From Paracoccaceae bacterium (GTDB lineage: Bacteria > Pseudomonadota > Alphaproteobacteria > Rhodobacterales > Rhodobacteraceae), in contig SKWJ01000373.1 in NCBI GenBank assembly GCA_007128995.1, forward strand, positions 1 to 5,255: a DNA stretch of 5,255 nt, written 5' to 3'. The stretch's first letter is position 1. Each line of letters begins with the position of its first letter. Shown piece after piece: positions 1 to 5,255 of this stretch. The notes under the pieces are model-generated. The model was not told the DNA's origin and did no database searches. It saw only the letters and a program-made list of their open reading frames with translations. Position numbers and translations under genes: made by a program.

Positions 1-657
1 AATCATGCCGCCTGCTTCGGTAATTCCAAGATGGATGGGGGCGTCTGTTGCTTCCGCAAGCCCCATATACGCGGCCGATGCGAGAAACACATCCGAAGCT
101 TTGACGCTGATCTTGAATTCATGGAAATCATGATCCTGCAGAATCCGAATATGGTCCAGACCGCTCTCGATCATGGCATCAGGACAGGGTTCACCATATT
201 TTTCAAGCAGGTGCTTTTCAAGCGATCCCGCATTCACCCCGATCCTGATCGAACAGCCATAATCTCGCGCGGCCTTGACAACCTCAGAAACCCGGCTGGC
301 ATCGCCGATATTTCCGGGATTGATCCGAAGGCACGCCGCGCCAGCTTCGGCAGCTTCGATCGCGCGCTTGTAATGGAAGTGGATATCCGCAACGATAGGA
401 ACCGGGCTTTCGCGCACCACTTCGCGAAGCGCGCGGCTGGCATCCGTATCCGGGACCGAGACGCGGACAATATCCGCACCAGCCTCTGCGCATTCGAGCA
501 CCTGACGTATTGTCGCGGGCGCATCCCCCGAATCGGTATTGGTCATGGTCTGGACAGAGATCGGAGCATCCCCGCCAACCGGCACAGACCCCACCATTAT
601 CTGGCGCGACTTGCGCCGCTCGATGTTGCGCCAAGGACGAATATGGTTGTGATCCAT
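1..657 (-). CDS. ispG: 4-hydroxy-3-methylbut-2-enyl diphosphate synthase IspG (GcpE), N-terminal part
   Basis: IspG carries out the penultimate step of the MEP isoprenoid pathway in the cytoplasm, reductively opening the cyclic diphosphate MEcPP to HMBPP with a [4Fe-4S] cluster. The visible 219 codons begin [19 protein letters not shown] and continue with family hallmarks: [11 protein letters not shown] near residue 36, [11 protein letters not shown] near 60, [13 protein letters not shown] near 86, [11 protein letters not shown] near 109 and [13 protein letters not shown] near 138. This is the N-terminal TIM-barrel domain. The frame is open to the window edge, so the C-terminal part, which holds the cluster cysteines in this family, lies outside. 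The ATG at 657 is the first possible start: an in-frame TAG lies upstream, and AAAAGGG sits about ten bases before it, a slightly long spacing. It lies 308 bp downstream of the RodZ-like gene on the same strand, the same gene order as rodZ-ispG in E. coli. Identification is firm; translated by hand. Confidence 0.97.
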   Translation of the reverse strand, partial: MDHNHIRPWRNIERRKSRQIMVGSVPVGGDAPISVQTMTNTDSGDAPATIRQVLECAEAGADIVRVSVPDTDASRALREVVRESPVPIVADIHFHYKRAIEAAEAGAACLRINPGNIGDASRVSEVVKAARDYGCSIRIGVNAGSLEKHLLEKYGEPCPDAMIESGLDHIRILQDHDFHEFKISVKASDVFLASAAYMGLAEATDAPIHLGITEAGGMI

Positions 658-965
658 GTGACATGGGCCCTTTTCTGTTGCGCCCTAAAGGTAAGCCAGT
701 TGAGGGCTTGCAGCAATGGTTCCGGAGGATCAGACCGCGTTTTTTGGGCATGCCAGGCGGGCCCGCCCCGTAAGCAACCTGATCGCAGCCCTACTGCCCG
801 CCCCTGGCCAGATCAGATCGCGACACTCGCATCAGACAAAATGAAGTTACGGCAAAAGGCTTCCAGCATGCGCGCTCCGCGCATTGTGCAGATCGCGGTG
901 TCTGACAGCACAGTGGGTCATTGATCCGGAAAGCCGCTCCTGCCACGAAGGCGCTGAACGACAGG
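658..965. other. 308-bp gap between the RodZ-like gene and ispG; no gene supported
   Basis: No reading frame here has both a credible ribosome binding site and a recognisable product; the 66-codon minus-strand frame at 791-991 overlaps the RodZ-like 3' end and is rich in Cys and Arg, like a chance frame. What can be seen: two adjacent perfect palindromes, GGCATGCC (747-754) and GGCGGGCCCGCC (756-767), beside a six-T run on the plus strand (740-745); a 9-bp direct repeat CAGATCGCG at 814-822 and 889-897; and the weak promoter candidate near the ispG start. The gap is long for two genes that are often close neighbours. I cannot assign a structured RNA or riboswitch family. Confidence 0.6.
688..716 (-). 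promoter_or_regulatory. candidate sigma-70 type promoter for ispG
   Basis: On the minus strand TTGCTG (711-716) is separated by 17 bp from TACCTT (688-693), which would start transcription near 681 and leave a leader of about 24 nt before the ispG ATG. Each hexamer matches consensus at only three of six positions, although the conserved TTG of the -35 is present. The spacing and location fit; the sequence match alone is weak. The interval also contains a 5-bp inverted repeat (AAGCC/GGCTT). Confidence 0.3.
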
Positions 966-2177
966 TTAATCCCCGGCCTGTGCCACAGCAATGAAGTCCC
1001 GCAGGGCCTGATCGCCTTCCGGATCGGCCATCGCGAACCGCTCGGTCACGGCATCCGGCGACAGGGCGATCTGATCAACCACTTGTGCACCGGGTGCAGT
1101 CGGGCCGAAGGGCTCTCCATTCACCAGAAGATAGACAGAGCCGGAATTTCCTGCACGCAAAGTTGCCGGGGTTTCCGATTGCGGCACCGTATAGCGTTCG
1201 CCAGCATCCAGAACCTTCTCGAATAGCACGGTTCCGTCAGACGCACGCACGCGAATCCAGCTTGGACGCACAGCCAGTATTTCGACCATTGGTGGACCGT
1301 CGCTGGTGACCTGAACATTCTGCCCAGTCTCTGCCTCTGCCAGAGCCAGATCAATTGCTGAACGAATATCGCCATCGGAAGTTTCCACTGCATCAGCATG
1401 CGGGTTAATCGCGGCAATTGGCCCATCCCGGGAAATGACTATGGGCGTATCCAGCGCCTCGGGGCGGTGGTCGCGCACGACCCCCTGCGCCTGCACGATA
1501 CCTTCAGAGCGCTCTGCCGCTATCCGCAAGCCGGGCTCTTGGCTGGTGACGCTACGCGGTGTCGCACCGGCCATCACCGGATCCAGTTCCGCCATAACCG
1601 AAGGCGACTGGTCGGCGGGTGTCAGATTGACGCGCTGCACCTCGCGCAAGACGGTCCAGCCGCCGAAGCCAAGCGCCGCAACCAATGTCACCATCACAGC
1701 GACGGACCCGATTGCTACTGGATCAAGACGTTTCCAAATCGGATCAGGCTCTACCGCCATGCGTGTGCGCGCAAGCAACCCTTGCGAGAAATCCCGATTC
1801 GCGGCTGCGCTGGACATGACAGGTGTGGATGAGGTGCTGCGTTGCAGGTCCTTAGGGACAGCGAAGCCTGTTTCCGCGCAGAACTTCGCATATGACCAGT
1901 CAGGGTCCATGCCGAGATAGCGCGCATAGGATCGAACGTAGCCTGCAACAAAGCTTGCGGCCTCGAACGCTGTAAGATCCCCGGATTCGATCGCGGCAAT
2001 ATAGGTTGCCCTGATATGCAGTTCGCGCTGCACATCCAGGAGAGATTTACCAAGCGTCGCACGCTCGCCGCGCATGAGATCACCCAGACGCACCTCGAAA
2101 TCATCGAAGCCGACTGCAGACACCCTGTCTTGCCCTGATTCTGCTTTCTTGGGCTTAGTCCCGCCAAACCACTTCAT
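966..2177 (-). CDS. RodZ-like membrane protein: helix-turn-helix, one transmembrane segment, DUF4115-type C-terminus
   Basis: The 403-residue protein has an N-terminal Xre/Cro-like helix-turn-helix (about residues 27-90, with GERATLGKSLLDVQRELHI, then YIAAIESGD and GYVRSYARYLGMDP), a linker, one hydrophobic segment at about 154-177, an acidic low-complexity stretch, and a C-terminal beta-rich domain from about 298 to 370 (VEILAVRPSWIRVRASDG...). This order is that of RodZ: a cytoplasmic HTH that in characterised members contacts MreB, a single membrane pass and a periplasmic domain, acting in rod shape and cell elongation. The HTH in this family usually binds protein, so a transcription-factor label may mislead. 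The ATG at 2177 is preceded by AAGGGG about seven bases upstream, and the start MKWFGG is followed by a basic stretch. It sits between hemA and ispG on one strand; the order followed by ispG matches E. coli rodZ-ispG. The MreB role here is inferred from family and synteny. Confidence 0.9.
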   Translation of the reverse strand: MKWFGGTKPKKAESGQDRVSAVGFDDFEVRLGDLMRGERATLGKSLLDVQRELHIRATYIAAIESGDLTAFEAASFVAGYVRSYARYLGMDPDWSYAKFCAETGFAVPKDLQRSTSSTPVMSSAAANRDFSQGLLARTRMAVEPDPIWKRLDPVAIGSVAVMVTLVAALGFGGWTVLREVQRVNLTPADQSPSVMAELDPVMAGATPRSVTSQEPGLRIAAERSEGIVQAQGVVRDHRPEALDTPIVISRDGPIAAINPHADAVETSDGDIRSAIDLALAEAETGQNVQVTSDGPPMVEILAVRPSWIRVRASDGTVLFEKVLDAGERYTVPQSETPATLRAGNSGSVYLLVNGEPFGPTAPGAQVVDQIALSPDAVTERFAMADPEGDQALRDFIAVAQAGD

Positions 2178-2249
2178 TGCCCGCCCCTTGACCGCATTGT
2201 TATGGCCATTCAGACCCCAATATGGCCCGCGACTTTTTTAATTCGCGTT

Positions 2250-2279
2250 ACCATAGGTTGACCATATAGGATTCAGCAA
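2250..2279 (-). promoter_or_regulatory. candidate promoter for the RodZ-like gene
   Basis: Minus-strand TTGCTG (2274-2279), an 18-bp spacer and TATGGT (2250-2255) lie about 70 bp before the ATG at 2177, giving a start near 2243. The -10 matches four of six consensus positions. A 5-bp inverted repeat CGCGA/TCGCG (2228-2232 and 2243-2247) with an AT-rich centre lies just downstream and could be an operator or chance. The same -35 hexamer occurs in the ispG candidate. Confidence 0.3.
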
Positions 2280-2299
2280 CAAATTGAAGTGATAATCCT
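2268..2299 (-). terminator. weak inverted repeat just after hemA
   Basis: AGGATT (2268-2273) and AATCCT (2294-2299) form a perfect 6-bp inverted repeat with a 20-nt loop beginning three bases after the hemA stop codon. In the minus-strand transcript it is not followed by a U-run, so it is at best a weak or non-classical terminator. Read-through from hemA into the RodZ-like gene therefore remains possible. Confidence 0.2.
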
Positions 2300-2302
2300 T
2301 GG

Positions 2303-3526
2303 TCAGGCCGAGATTTCGGCACGATTCAGCGCACAATGCGACCACAGCCCATCCATTGCGCGCACCAGATCATCGATCATTCGCGGCGTATGCACGGGCG
2401 AAGGCGTGAAGCGAAGGCGTTCTGTTCCACGCGGAACAGTTGGGAAATTGATCGGCTGAACATAGATCCCGTGGCGTTCGAGCAGCATGTCGGAAATTGC
2501 CTTGCAGTGAACCGGATCACCCACATGCACCGGCACGATGTGGCTGTTATGATCGATAATCGGCAGCCCCAAGCCGCGCAGTCGCATTTTCAGGATGCGC
2601 GCGTTTTCCTGTTGCTTGTCCCGCAGGAACTGTGCCGACTTGAGAAAGTTGACAGAAGCAGTCGCCCCTGCAGCGACGGCAGGGGGAAGCGATGTGGTGA
2701 AGATGAACCCTGGGGCATAAGATCGAACAGCATCACACATCTTCGCAGATGACGCGATATACCCACCCATGACCCCATAAGCCTTTGCCAAAGTGCCGTT
2801 GATGATATCGATCCTGTGCATCAGGCGCTCGCGCTCGGCCACGCCCGCACCATGGGGGCCATACATACCGACTGCATGCACCTCATCAATGTAGGTCAAT
2901 GCACCAAACTCGTCTGCCAGATCGCAGATCGCCCTGATCGGCCCGAAATCACCGTCCATCGAATAGATGGACTCAAAGGCAATCAGCTTGGGGGCTGCAG
3001 GGTCATCTGCGGCCATCAATTCTCGCAGATGGGCAACATCATTGTGGCGGAAAATGCGCTTCGCGCCGCCATTTCTGCGCACGCCCTCAATCATCGAGGC
3101 GTGGTTCAAAGCATCCGAGTAGATGATCAGCCCCGGAAAGAGCTTGGGCAATGTAGACAGGGTCGCGTCATTCGCGATATAGGCAGAGGTGAAGATCAGC
3201 GCTGCTTCTTTCTGGTGCAGATCAGCGAGCGAGGCTTCAAGCCGCTTGTGATAGACAGTTGTGCCTGAAATGTTGCGCGTCCCGCCAGAGCCTGCGCCAG
3301 TTGCGTCAAGCGCCTCGTGCATCGCATTCAAAACGATCGGTTGCTGGCCCATGCCGAGGTAATCATTCCCGCACCAGACCACGATGTCACGCTTGCTGCC
3401 ATCAGGCCGCGTCCAGACTGCGTTCGGGAAGTGCCCGTTATTCCGTTCGATATCAATGAAAGTCCGATACCGGCCTTCGTGATGCAATCGGTTCAAAGCA
3501 GTATCAAGTGCAGCAGTGTAGTCCAA
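2303..3526 (-). CDS. hemA: 5-aminolevulinate synthase (Shemin/C4 pathway), TTG start
   Basis: This PLP enzyme condenses glycine with succinyl-CoA to make 5-aminolevulinate, the first committed step of tetrapyrrole synthesis in alphaproteobacteria. Started at the TTG at 3526 it has 407 residues and begins (M)[14 protein letters not shown], as Rhodobacter HemA proteins do. With this numbering the key residues fall where they are known in R. capsulatus: Arg21, Thr83, Asn85, His142, Asp214 and His217 in DEVHAVG, and the Schiff-base Lys248 in NGTLAKAYG; the succinyl-binding arginine (Arg374 there) corresponds to Arg372 in [15 protein letters not shown] ribosome binding site (3533-3537) stands six bases before the TTG. 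In-frame starts upstream (ATG 3577, TTG 3586) would add 17-20 residues unlike the family and have poor ribosome binding sites. It is transcribed alone or with the RodZ-like gene 125 bp downstream, and is probably controlled by the FNR-type box upstream. The sequence looks intact. Confidence 0.97.
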   Translation of the reverse strand: MDYTAALDTALNRLHHEGRYRTFIDIERNNGHFPNAVWTRPDGSKRDIVVWCGNDYLGMGQQPIVLNAMHEALDATGAGSGGTRNISGTTVYHKRLEASLADLHQKEAALIFTSAYIANDATLSTLPKLFPGLIIYSDALNHASMIEGVRRNGGAKRIFRHNDVAHLRELMAADDPAAPKLIAFESIYSMDGDFGPIRAICDLADEFGALTYIDEVHAVGMYGPHGAGVAERERLMHRIDIINGTLAKAYGVMGGYIASSAKMCDAVRSYAPGFIFTTSLPPAVAAGATASVNFLKSAQFLRDKQQENARILKMRLRGLGLPIIDHNSHIVPVHVGDPVHCKAISDMLLERHGIYVQPINFPTVPRGTERLRFTPSPVHTPRMIDDLVRAMDGLWSHCALNRAEISA

Positions 3527-3532
3527 AACCTT

Positions 3533-3537
3533 CTCCC
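3533..3537 (-). promoter_or_regulatory. ribosome binding site deciding the hemA TTG start
   Basis: GGGAG within AGGGAGAAGG lies six bases before the TTG at 3526. Neither the in-frame ATG at 3577 nor the TTG at 3586 has a comparable site at good spacing, so this favours the shorter 407-residue HemA. Confidence 0.8.
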
Positions 3538-3612
3538 TCGCAGTCCTGCTGGGTATGTCACCGTATCTAACGGTCATGCTGCCCAATGCAAAGCAATTTA
3601 GCCGCTTGGAAC

Positions 3613-3619
3613 AGGCATA
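3613..3619 (-). promoter_or_regulatory. candidate -10 element of an FNR-activated hemA promoter
   Basis: Minus-strand TATGCCT lies such that transcription starting near 3607 would place the upstream FNR-type box at about -41.5, the geometry of class II FNR-activated promoters. The leader to the TTG would be about 80 nt. The hexamer TATGCC matches the -10 consensus only partly, so the assignment rests mainly on spacing. The box also contains TTGACA on this strand, but no good -10 follows it at 16-18 bp. Confidence 0.35.
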
Positions 3620-3641
3620 CTTTCGTCGCCCGATACAGACT

Positions 3642-3655
3642 TTGACCTATGTCAA
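3642..3655 (-). promoter_or_regulatory. FNR/FnrL-type binding site upstream of hemA
   Basis: TTGAC-CTAT-GTCAA has two perfect 5-bp arms around four bases and fits the FNR/CRP-family pattern TTGAY-N4-RTCAA. FNR homologues (FnrL in Rhodobacter) use an oxygen-sensitive [4Fe-4S] cluster and bind such boxes at low oxygen; hemA is a described FnrL target in Rhodobacter sphaeroides. The box lies 116 bp upstream of the hemA TTG. The nearest other gene, the small secreted protein, ends 226 bp further upstream and also points toward hemA, so hemA is the only plausible target. DNR/NnrR-type FNR relatives recognise similar boxes, so the exact regulator is not settled. Confidence 0.82.
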
Positions 3656-3760
3656 ATTGGTCCGGAGAACAAACATCGAGCGCGTGACGCTTCGTCGCAT
3701 ATGTACGCCCGACTGACGGTGACCTGCGCCGGACGGGCATGGATGCACGGCAAACGCAAA

Positions 3761-3780
3761 TTAAGGCCCTTGCGCCTTAA
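3761..3780 (-). terminator. hairpin, possible terminator of the small secreted-protein gene
   Basis: TTAAGGC (3761-3767) and GCCTTAA (3774-3780) make a perfect 7-bp stem with a 6-nt loop, about 100 bp after the stop codon of the secreted-protein gene. In the minus-strand transcript it is followed by UUUGCGUUU, an interrupted U-tract. It would isolate hemA from upstream transcription. The tail is imperfect and the distance long, so an operator role is also possible. Confidence 0.4.
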
Positions 3781-3788
3781 CGTCAGAA

Positions 3789-3800
3789 ATTCGGCCGAAT
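3789..3800. repeat. 12-bp perfect palindrome ATTCGGCCGAAT
   Basis: The sequence is a perfect palindrome with no spacer, located eight bases from the hairpin at 3761-3780 and about 260 bp upstream of the hemA start. It could be a dimeric regulator site or a chance palindrome; I do not recognise a named regulator motif in it. Confidence 0.4.
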
Positions 3801-3880
3801 GTTCATACAGGTGGTCTGTGCCGCCAGATCACCGCAGGCAGCAGGCCTTTAGATGCGCATCCGGCTGCAGGTGTTGCAAG

Positions 3881-4282
3881 TTAGCGCGGTGATATGGCCA
3901 GAACAGTCACGCAGGCGGCAGAACTGGTGCGCGCAGAGTTGCAGGCTGCGTTCGCTGCGCGACGCGCTTCGGACAGCGTGTCCAGTCCAGACAGGGCGAT
4001 CGCCGATTCGACGGGTAGGCCGTTGCGCATAAAGCCTTCGTCAGGGGCAACAGCAAGCGCCGCATATCCCGGCCCCTCACTGACAAACAGGCCCAGCGCT
4101 TCTTGGCTCTGCCCGACAGCCCGCAAGGTTGTCATTTCTTCTTCCGTCAGAAACGAGTGCAGCAGAACCCGAACCTCAAACTCACCCAGATGATAGACTT
4201 CTGTCATCACGTCCTGCGCGACAGCACCGCTACCAGTCGAAAACAAGATTGCTGCCAGATATCCAAGGCAAGATCTCCGCAT
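3881..4282 (-). CDS. small secreted protein of unknown function
   Basis: I do not recognise a family for this 133-residue protein. It begins MRRSCLGYLAAILFSTGSG and has a classic Sec signal peptide: Arg2-Arg3, a hydrophobic core at about residues 6-14 and an AVA cleavage motif at 20-22, leaving a mature protein of about 111 residues starting QDVMTEVYHLGEFEVRV. It is therefore probably periplasmic. There is no lipobox at the cleavage site (Cys5 is too early) and no later membrane segment. The mature part contains two cysteines, Cys114 and Cys124, nine residues apart near the C-terminus, which could form a disulfide. The start is well supported: GGAGG lies about seven bases before the ATG at 4282. 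It is upstream of hemA on the same strand, but 354 bp and a hairpin separate them, and it is divergent from the peptidase gene. It reads as a real gene; the function is open. Confidence 0.8.
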   Translation of the reverse strand: MRRSCLGYLAAILFSTGSGAVAQDVMTEVYHLGEFEVRVLLHSFLTEEEMTTLRAVGQSQEALGLFVSEGPGYAALAVAPDEGFMRNGLPVESAIALSGLDTLSEARRAANAACNSARTSSAACVTVLAISPR

Positions 4283-4320
4283 GCACGTTCCTCCAGAGAA
4301 TCGGTAATCAGGTGCGGCGC

Positions 4321-4326
4321 ACTATA
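4321..4326 (-). promoter_or_regulatory. candidate -10 element for the small secreted-protein gene
   Basis: Minus-strand TATAGT matches the -10 consensus at five of six positions and would give a start near 4314, about 32 nt before the ATG at 4282. The region 17-18 bp upstream gives only a poor -35 (CTGTCC or GCTGTC). ACTATAGT (4321-4328) is itself an 8-bp palindrome. Confidence 0.4.
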
Positions 4327-4342
4327 GTCATCTCGTCGGGAC

Positions 4343-4370
4343 TGGACAGCCCCCCGCGCTCTGATAGGGT
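4343..4370 (+). promoter_or_regulatory. candidate promoter for the M20 peptidase gene
   Basis: TGGACA (4343-4348), matching five of six -35 positions, is followed after 16 bp by TAGGGT (4365-4370), a weak -10. A start near 4377 would leave a leader of about 27 nt before the ATG at 4404. It partly overlaps the area where the divergent gene's -35 would sit, so the two promoters may share control. Confidence 0.35.
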
Positions 4371-4403
4371 CTGCGAAACATATCAGGACACCGGAGCAGC
4401 AGC

Positions 4404-5255
4404 ATGACGACCCCACTTTCCGCAGTTCTTGACCAGATCGATCGGGACATGCCACAAGCTTTGGACCGGCTGTCAGAATTGTTACGGATACCCTCCATCT
4501 CCACCGACCCGGCACATACGCGAGATGTGGACCGCGCCGCTGACTGGCTGGTCGCAGATCTGGCCACGATGGGGTTTGCCGCGCGCAAGGACGCAACCGC
4601 AGGCCACCCGATGGTTGTAGCGCGGGGGGGCTCGGAAACCGGTCCGCATCTGTTGTTTTACGGACATTACGATGTCCAGCCCGTCGACCCGCTGGACCTC
4701 TGGGATAGCCCGCCATTCGAACCAAGGCTCGAGGATACGCCCGCCGGCAAGGTTATCCGTGCGCGCGGCGCATCTGACGACAAGGGCCAGATGATGACCT
4801 TCCTTGAAGCATGTCGCGCATGGCTGAAAGTGCATGGCAGTCTACCGCTCAAGCTTACCTTCTGCCTTGAAGGTGAAGAAGAAAGCGGGTCCCCGTCCCT
4901 TGTGCCGTATCTCGAAGCCAATCGCGATGCGCTGAAAGCCGATCTTGCGCTGATTTGCGACACTGGCCTGTTCGATGCGCAGACGCCGGCAATCACCACA
5001 ATGCTGCGCGGACTTCTCGGCGAAGAGATCGTCATTCAGGGCCCCGCTCGCGATCTGCATTCGGGCAGCTTTGGTGGCGCGGCGATGAACCCCGCGCGCG
5101 TGCTGGCGCGTATTCTCGCCGATCTGCATGATGATCAGGGCCGCATCACCTTGCCGGGTTTCTATGACGATGTGGCCGAGATTTCCGAGGATCTGCGCGC
5201 GCAATGGGAGGGGTTGGGCTTTGACCCGGATGATTTCCTTGGCCGGGTAGGCCTA
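4404..5255 (+). CDS. M20-family zinc dipeptidase/metallohydrolase, N-terminal part
   Basis: The frame runs 284 codons to the window edge without a stop. It carries the M20 (ArgE/DapE/carboxypeptidase G2/carnosinase) signature set: YGHYDVQP with zinc ligand His88 and catalytic Asp90; RGASDDKGQ with bridging-ligand Asp125; LEGEEESGS with general-base Glu159 and zinc ligand Glu160; and CDTG with likely zinc ligand Asp186. RDLHSGSFGG (His219) opens the inserted dimerisation domain and in carnosinase-like members reaches the partner active site. The motif wording (EESGS, DLHSG) is nearest the cytosolic nonspecific dipeptidase/carnosinase branch rather than DapE or ArgE, so peptide or dipeptide cleavage in the cytoplasm is the best guess. 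The substrate cannot be read from the sequence. No signal peptide is seen. GGAG at 4393-4396, seven bases before the ATG at 4404, supports the start. The final zinc-ligand histidine lies outside the window. The gene is divergent from the small secreted-protein gene. Confidence 0.95.
   Translation, partial: MTTPLSAVLDQIDRDMPQALDRLSELLRIPSISTDPAHTRDVDRAADWLVADLATMGFAARKDATAGHPMVVARGGSETGPHLLFYGHYDVQPVDPLDLWDSPPFEPRLEDTPAGKVIRARGASDDKGQMMTFLEACRAWLKVHGSLPLKLTFCLEGEEESGSPSLVPYLEANRDALKADLALICDTGLFDAQTPAITTMLRGLLGEEIVIQGPARDLHSGSFGGAAMNPARVLARILADLHDDQGRITLPGFYDDVAEISEDLRAQWEGLGFDPDDFLGRVGL

Larger units (their letters stand above)
3527..3880. other. 354-bp hemA upstream region, no gene supported
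   Basis: This gap holds the hemA leader, the FNR-type box, the 7-bp stem hairpin and the 12-bp palindrome described separately. TTCGTCGC also occurs twice in direct orientation (3622-3629 and 3691-3698), flanking the FNR-type box. I looked for a PpsR-type TGT-N12-ACA site at the box and did not find it. The short plus-strand frame at 3701-3892 is Arg/Cys-rich without family features and is treated as chance. Confidence 0.65.

Noticed and set aside
740..767. GC-rich palindromes beside a T-run as an intrinsic terminator
   Set aside because: On the plus strand the T-run precedes the palindromes; on the minus strand they are followed by A-residues. Neither orientation gives stem then U-tract.
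31..924. Plus-strand 297-codon open frame
   Set aside because: It lies mostly antisense to ispG, whose minus-strand translation is unmistakable, and its product has no family features.
791..991. Minus-strand 66-codon frame between the RodZ-like gene and ispG
   Set aside because: It overlaps the RodZ-like 3' end, is rich in Cys, Arg and Ser without domain features, and has no clear role.
2258..2271. Possible second FNR-type box (TTGAC followed by CATA) upstream of the RodZ-like gene
   Set aside because: The second half-site reads TAGGA instead of RTCAA, so only one arm matches.
2783..2788. Alanine (Ala247) instead of glycine before the PLP lysine of HemA (TLAKAYG)
   Set aside because: As far as I recall, R. 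capsulatus HemA also has TLAKAYG, so this is normal variation in the group and not a missing catalytic residue.
2336..3268. Plus-strand frames of 138 and 150 codons
   Set aside because: Both are antisense to hemA, whose catalytic motifs are complete on the minus strand.
4207..5204. Several minus-strand frames of 86-172 codons
   Set aside because: They are antisense shadows of the M20 peptidase gene, which carries all expected metal-site motifs.

Overview
The window looks like chromosomal core-gene territory from an alphaproteobacterium of the Rhodobacter/Roseobacter group. The main evidence is a Shemin-type 5-aminolevulinate synthase whose residue numbering matches Rhodobacter capsulatus HemA at several catalytic positions, an FNR/FnrL-type box upstream of it, and a RodZ-like gene followed by ispG. 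Base composition is moderately GC-rich and even. I see no mobile element, tRNA, rRNA, CRISPR array or phage gene. The placement is an inference from protein similarity recalled from memory, not from a search.

Layout, left to right. (1) Positions 1-657, minus strand: 5' part of ispG (MEP isoprenoid pathway), cut by the window edge. (2) 658-965: a 308-bp gap with no convincing gene, holding a weak ispG promoter candidate and some GC-rich palindromes. (3) 966-2177, minus: a 403-residue single-pass membrane protein with an N-terminal helix-turn-helix and a C-terminal RodZ/DUF4115-like domain. (4) 2178-2302: a short gap with a candidate promoter. (5) 2303-3526, minus: hemA, which most likely starts at a TTG codon and not at the upstream ATG. 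(6) 3527-3880: a 354-bp gap holding a perfect FNR-type palindrome 116 bp upstream of the hemA start, a hairpin that may terminate the preceding gene, and a separate 12-bp perfect palindrome. (7) 3881-4282, minus: a small secreted protein of unknown function. (8) 4283-4403: a divergent promoter region. (9) 4404-5255, plus: 5' part of an M20-family zinc dipeptidase, cut by the right edge.

Four genes (secreted protein, hemA, rodZ-like, ispG) lie in tandem on the minus strand, but the gaps of 354, 125 and 308 bp suggest separate transcripts rather than one tight operon. ispG and hemA feed isoprenoid/quinone/carotenoid and tetrapyrrole synthesis respectively. The FNR-type box suggests that tetrapyrrole supply here responds to oxygen, as described for hemA in Rhodobacter. 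No photosynthesis gene is visible, so the window does not show whether the organism is phototrophic.

I did not find a convincing undescribed system. The best leads are the oxygen-responsive hemA control region, the mis-annotation-prone hemA start, the uncharacterised secreted protein beside hemA, and the unusually long leader gap before ispG.
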